From assembly GCF_024385465.1 (NCBI RefSeq), contig NZ_JANFLS010000002.1:558001-622000 (forward strand): a DNA stretch of 64,000 nt, in the 5' to 3' direction. The translations under genes were made by a program, and so were the position numbers. How positions within the stretch are numbered: the first letter of the stretch is position 1; the number at the start of each line of letters is the position of its first letter. The notes beneath the pieces are model-generated. The model did no database searches. It was not told the origin of the DNA and saw only the letters and a program-made list of their open reading frames with translations. The stretch comes from Arthrobacter sp. zg-Y844. Its GTDB lineage: Bacteria > Actinomycetota > Actinomycetes > Actinomycetales > Micrococcaceae. Shown here piece after piece: positions 61,686 to 64,000 of this stretch.

Positions 61686-63143
61686 CTACAGCACGGTGAT
61701 GGCGCGGTCGGTCGGCGCCACCGGTGCGGGCAGCCGGGTGGAGCCCATCAGCCACTGGTCAACGGCGGCCGCGGCGGCCCGTCCCTCCGCGATGGCCCAG
61801 ACAATCAGGGACTGCCCGCGCCCGGCGTCGCCGGCGGCGAAGACTCCCGGGGTTCCGGTCATGTAGTAGCCGTCGCGGGCCACGTTGCCCCGGTCATCAA
61901 ACTCCGCGGAGACCTGCTCGGCCAGGCCGGCCGGCTCCGGCCCGGTGAAGCCCAGGGACAGGAAGACCAGGTCCGCCGGAATAATCCGCTCGGTGCCGGC
62001 CTTCGGCAGCCGTCGGCCGTCTACGAATTCCGTCTCGGCCACCTTCACGCCGGTAAGCCTCCCGTCCTCCCCCACGAACTCCACGGTGGATGCCAGGAAC
62101 GTGCGTTCCCCGCCTTCCTCGTGGGCGCTGGCCATCTCGAACAGCGTGGGGTACATCGGCCACGGCTGGTGCGCGGCGCGCTCGGCGGGCGGCTGCTGGC
62201 CGATCGCCAGGGTGGTCACCGACGCGGCCTGCTGGCGGTGCGCGGTGCCCAGACAGTCGGCACCGGTGTCTCCGCCGCCGAGGATCACCACGTGCTTGCC
62301 CTCGGCGCTGATCTGGTTCTTGACGTTATCCCCGGCCACGGCACGGTTGGACTGCACCAGGTAGTCCATGGCGAAGTGCACACCGGACAGCTCCCGGCCC
62401 GGGATGGGCAGGTCGCGGGGCACGGTGGCGCCGGTGGCGATCACCACGGCGTCGTAGCGGCGGCGCAGCTGCTCCCAGCTGATGTCCCTGCCCACTTCGA
62501 CGCCGGTGCGGAAGCGGGTGCCTTCGGCGCGCATCTGTTCCAGCCGGCGGTCTACCTGGATTTTCTCCATCTTGAAATCCGGGATCCCGTAGCGCAGCAG
62601 CCCGCCGATCCGGTCATCCCGCTCATACACGGCCACGGTGTGCCCGGCCCGGGTGAGCTGCTGCGCGGCGGCCAGCCCGGCGGGGCCGGAGCCGACGACG
62701 GCGATGGTGCGGTCGGTCAGCCGCTCCGGCGGATGCGGGGTAACCCAGCCCTCGCCCCAGGCTTCGTCGATGATGGAGACCTCCACCTGCTTGATGGTGA
62801 CCGGCGGCTGGTTGATGCCCAGCACGCAGGAGGCCTCGCAGGGGGCCGGGCAGAGCCGGCCGGTGAACTCCGGGAAGTTGTTCGTGGCGTGCAGCCGTTC
62901 AATGGCCTCGGCACCCTTGTCCCGCCACGTTAGGTCATTCCACTCGGGAATGAGGTTGCCCAGCGGGCAGCCCTGGTGGCAGAACGGGATGCCGCAGTCC
63001 ATGCAGCGTCCCGCCTGGGCCCGCAGCACGCCCTTTTCCTGCGCCTCGTAGACTTCCTTGTAGTCCATGATGCGCACCGGCACCGGACGCCGCGGCTGGG
63101 TTTCCCGCTCCCGTACCTTCAAGAATCCGCGTGGATCAGCCAC
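61686..63143 (-). CDS. gltD: glutamate synthase small subunit
   Basis: A 485-residue NADPH:acceptor subunit of glutamate synthase, which delivers electrons for making two glutamates from glutamine and 2-oxoglutarate. The amino-terminal iron-sulphur domain has the clusters CMDCGIPFCHQGCPLGN and CPAPCEASCVLG. FAD binding is at VVGSGPAGLAAAQQL, NADPH binding at ILGGGDTGADC, and the second FAD motif is PGVFAAGDAGRGQ. The GTG at 63143 follows GGAGG by six bases and overlaps the gltB stop by eight, so the two subunits are translated together. Length and order are standard. Confidence 0.96.
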   Translation of the reverse strand: MADPRGFLKVRERETQPRRPVPVRIMDYKEVYEAQEKGVLRAQAGRCMDCGIPFCHQGCPLGNLIPEWNDLTWRDKGAEAIERLHATNNFPEFTGRLCPAPCEASCVLGINQPPVTIKQVEVSIIDEAWGEGWVTPHPPERLTDRTIAVVGSGPAGLAAAQQLTRAGHTVAVYERDDRIGGLLRYGIPDFKMEKIQVDRRLEQMRAEGTRFRTGVEVGRDISWEQLRRRYDAVVIATGATVPRDLPIPGRELSGVHFAMDYLVQSNRAVAGDNVKNQISAEGKHVVILGGGDTGADCLGTAHRQQAASVTTLAIGQQPPAERAAHQPWPMYPTLFEMASAHEEGGERTFLASTVEFVGEDGRLTGVKVAETEFVDGRRLPKAGTERIIPADLVFLSLGFTGPEPAGLAEQVSAEFDDRGNVARDGYYMTGTPGVFAAGDAGRGQSLIVWAIAEGRAAAAAVDQWLMGSTRLPAPVAPTDRAITVL

Positions 63144-64000
63144 CGGTAACCTCCAAAATCTTGTTCCAGGCCTCGGCGCCGTCGGGATCGAGTCCCGCTT
63201 CGGCGGCGGAGGCGCGGGCGCCGAGCACTGCCGCGTAGTCCCGCGGCAGCACCTTGGTAATGCGGGAAACCGTGTCCTCGAAGCTCTCCAGCATCTTCTG
63301 GGCCAGGTCGGAGCCGGTCTCCTCCAGGTGCCGGACCAGCAGCCCGCGGATGATGTCGACGTCCTCGGCGTCCGGGGCATCGAGCAGCAGCTCGCCGCGC
63401 TCCAGGGACTCCTTGTTGACGCGGGCGGATTCCAGATCCACCACAAACGCGGTGCCGCCGGACATACCCGCGCCGAAGTTCCGGCCCGTGGGCCCCAGGA
63501 TCAGGGCCTGCCCGCCGGTCATGTACTCACAGCCGTGGTCACCGATGCCTTCGACGACGGCGGTGGCCCCGGAGTTGCGCACCAGGAAGCGTTCGCCCAC
63601 CTGGCCGCTGAGGAACATCTCGCCGCTGGTGGCGCCGTAGCCGATCACGTTGCCGGCAATGACGTTGCGTTCGGCCGCGAAGACGTTGCCGCGGTCCGGG
63701 CGGACGATGATCCGGCCGCCGGACAGGCCCTTGCCCACGTAGTCGTTCGAGTCGCCGAACAGCCGCAGCGTGATCCCGGCGGGCAGGAACGCGCCGAGCG
63801 ACTGCCCGGCCTGCCCGGTGAGGGTGATGTCGATGGTGTCCGGAGCCAGGGTGTCCACGCCGAAGGTCTTGGTGACGGTGTGCCCGAGCATGGTGCCCAC
63901 GGACCGGTCGGTGTTGACTACGTCCAGCGCAATCCGCACCGGCGCCCGGTTCTGCAAAGCGTCGGCGCTCATCTCGATGAGCTTATTGTCGAAGTGCAGA
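63136..64000 (-). CDS. gltB: glutamate synthase large subunit, C-terminal part (cut by window edge)
   Basis: This is the last 287 codons of the large (amidotransferase and synthase) subunit. The part seen is the beta-helix GXGXG domain that ends GltB: GLSGGRIIVRP, NVIAGNVIGYGATSGEMFLSGQ in pieces, MTGGQALILG and NFGAGMSGGTAFV. The amino-terminal Cys, the FMN site and the iron-sulphur cluster lie beyond the right edge. The stop overlaps the gltD start by eight bases. Confidence 0.95.
   Translation of the reverse strand, partial: LHFDNKLIEMSADALQNRAPVRIALDVVNTDRSVGTMLGHTVTKTFGVDTLAPDTIDITLTGQAGQSLGAFLPAGITLRLFGDSNDYVGKGLSGGRIIVRPDRGNVFAAERNVIAGNVIGYGATSGEMFLSGQVGERFLVRNSGATAVVEGIGDHGCEYMTGGQALILGPTGRNFGAGMSGGTAFVVDLESARVNKESLERGELLLDAPDAEDVDIIRGLLVRHLEETGSDLAQKMLESFEDTVSRITKVLPRDYAAVLGARASAAEAGLDPDGAEAWNKILEVTGG

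Overview
The window is 64 kb of GC-rich DNA with dense coding, many GTG and TTG starts, short intergenic gaps and many 4-8 base gene overlaps. The gene content (CarD-family regulator, ANTAR response regulator of the PdtaR type, ECF41 sigma factor of the SigJ type, TipA-like MerR regulator, Cgl0159-type barrel protein in an iol operon) points to an actinomycete, most likely an Arthrobacter-like member of the Micrococcaceae. That assignment is inference from gene families. No prophage, insertion sequence, CRISPR array or rRNA operon is visible. The sequence looks chromosomal: both ends cut through housekeeping genes (a glycerophosphodiesterase at the left, gltB at the right).

Layout. 1-9.5 kb: glycerophosphodiesterase end, SRPBCC and DUF2071 proteins, a CPA antiporter, an ABC-F ATPase, a small GxY-repeat protein beside a Fur regulator, YqeY, a TetR regulator, an SMP-30 lactonase and an acyl-CoA dehydrogenase with a clear 24-bp operator. 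9.5-16 kb: a GNAT remnant, a 14-TM exporter, a second Na+/H+ antiporter, a divergent class I mannose-6-phosphate isomerase and a FUSC protein. 16-24 kb: HrpB helicase, CarD paralogue, RutE-like reductase, glpD with a divergent SorC regulator, DUF4334 protein, lipoprotein. 24-38 kb: SDR, an ECF41 sigma factor/FAD oxidoreductase pair with its own predicted promoter, a small HTH/membrane pair, a VanY-type carboxypeptidase, MFS carrier, a twelve-TM tandem-duplicated exporter with a TetR regulator and a single-module paralogue, an FAD oxidoreductase with an XRE-cupin regulator, a TipA-like MerR regulator, and a cluster of palindromic intergenic repeats.

38.8-54.9 kb is a myo-inositol catabolism island. 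On the minus strand it encodes IolC, a Cgl0159-type barrel (probable aldolase step), IolD, IolA, IolE, IolG, IolH and an IolT-like carrier. On the plus strand it encodes a GntR/UTRA regulator and IolB. A minus-strand operon divergent from the regulator encodes a sugar ABC importer and a second Gfo/Idh dehydrogenase. A shared motif, TTGTCCTGTCA, occurs in front of both transcription units and is the probable operator of the GntR regulator. Together the genes can take myo-inositol through inosose, the diketo and 5-deoxyglucuronate intermediates and 2-deoxy-5-keto-gluconate-6-phosphate to acetyl-CoA and a triose.

54.9-64 kb returns to core genes: a 5'-3' exonuclease, tRNA-Leu(CAA), a PdtaR-like regulator, pyruvate kinase, a PadR-controlled DrrAB-type exporter operon, and gltD with the 3' part of gltB. 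A 15-bp inverted-repeat element lies between pyk and the exporter.

All calls come from reading the sequence and translations by eye; transmembrane counts and domain limits are approximate and no database was searched.
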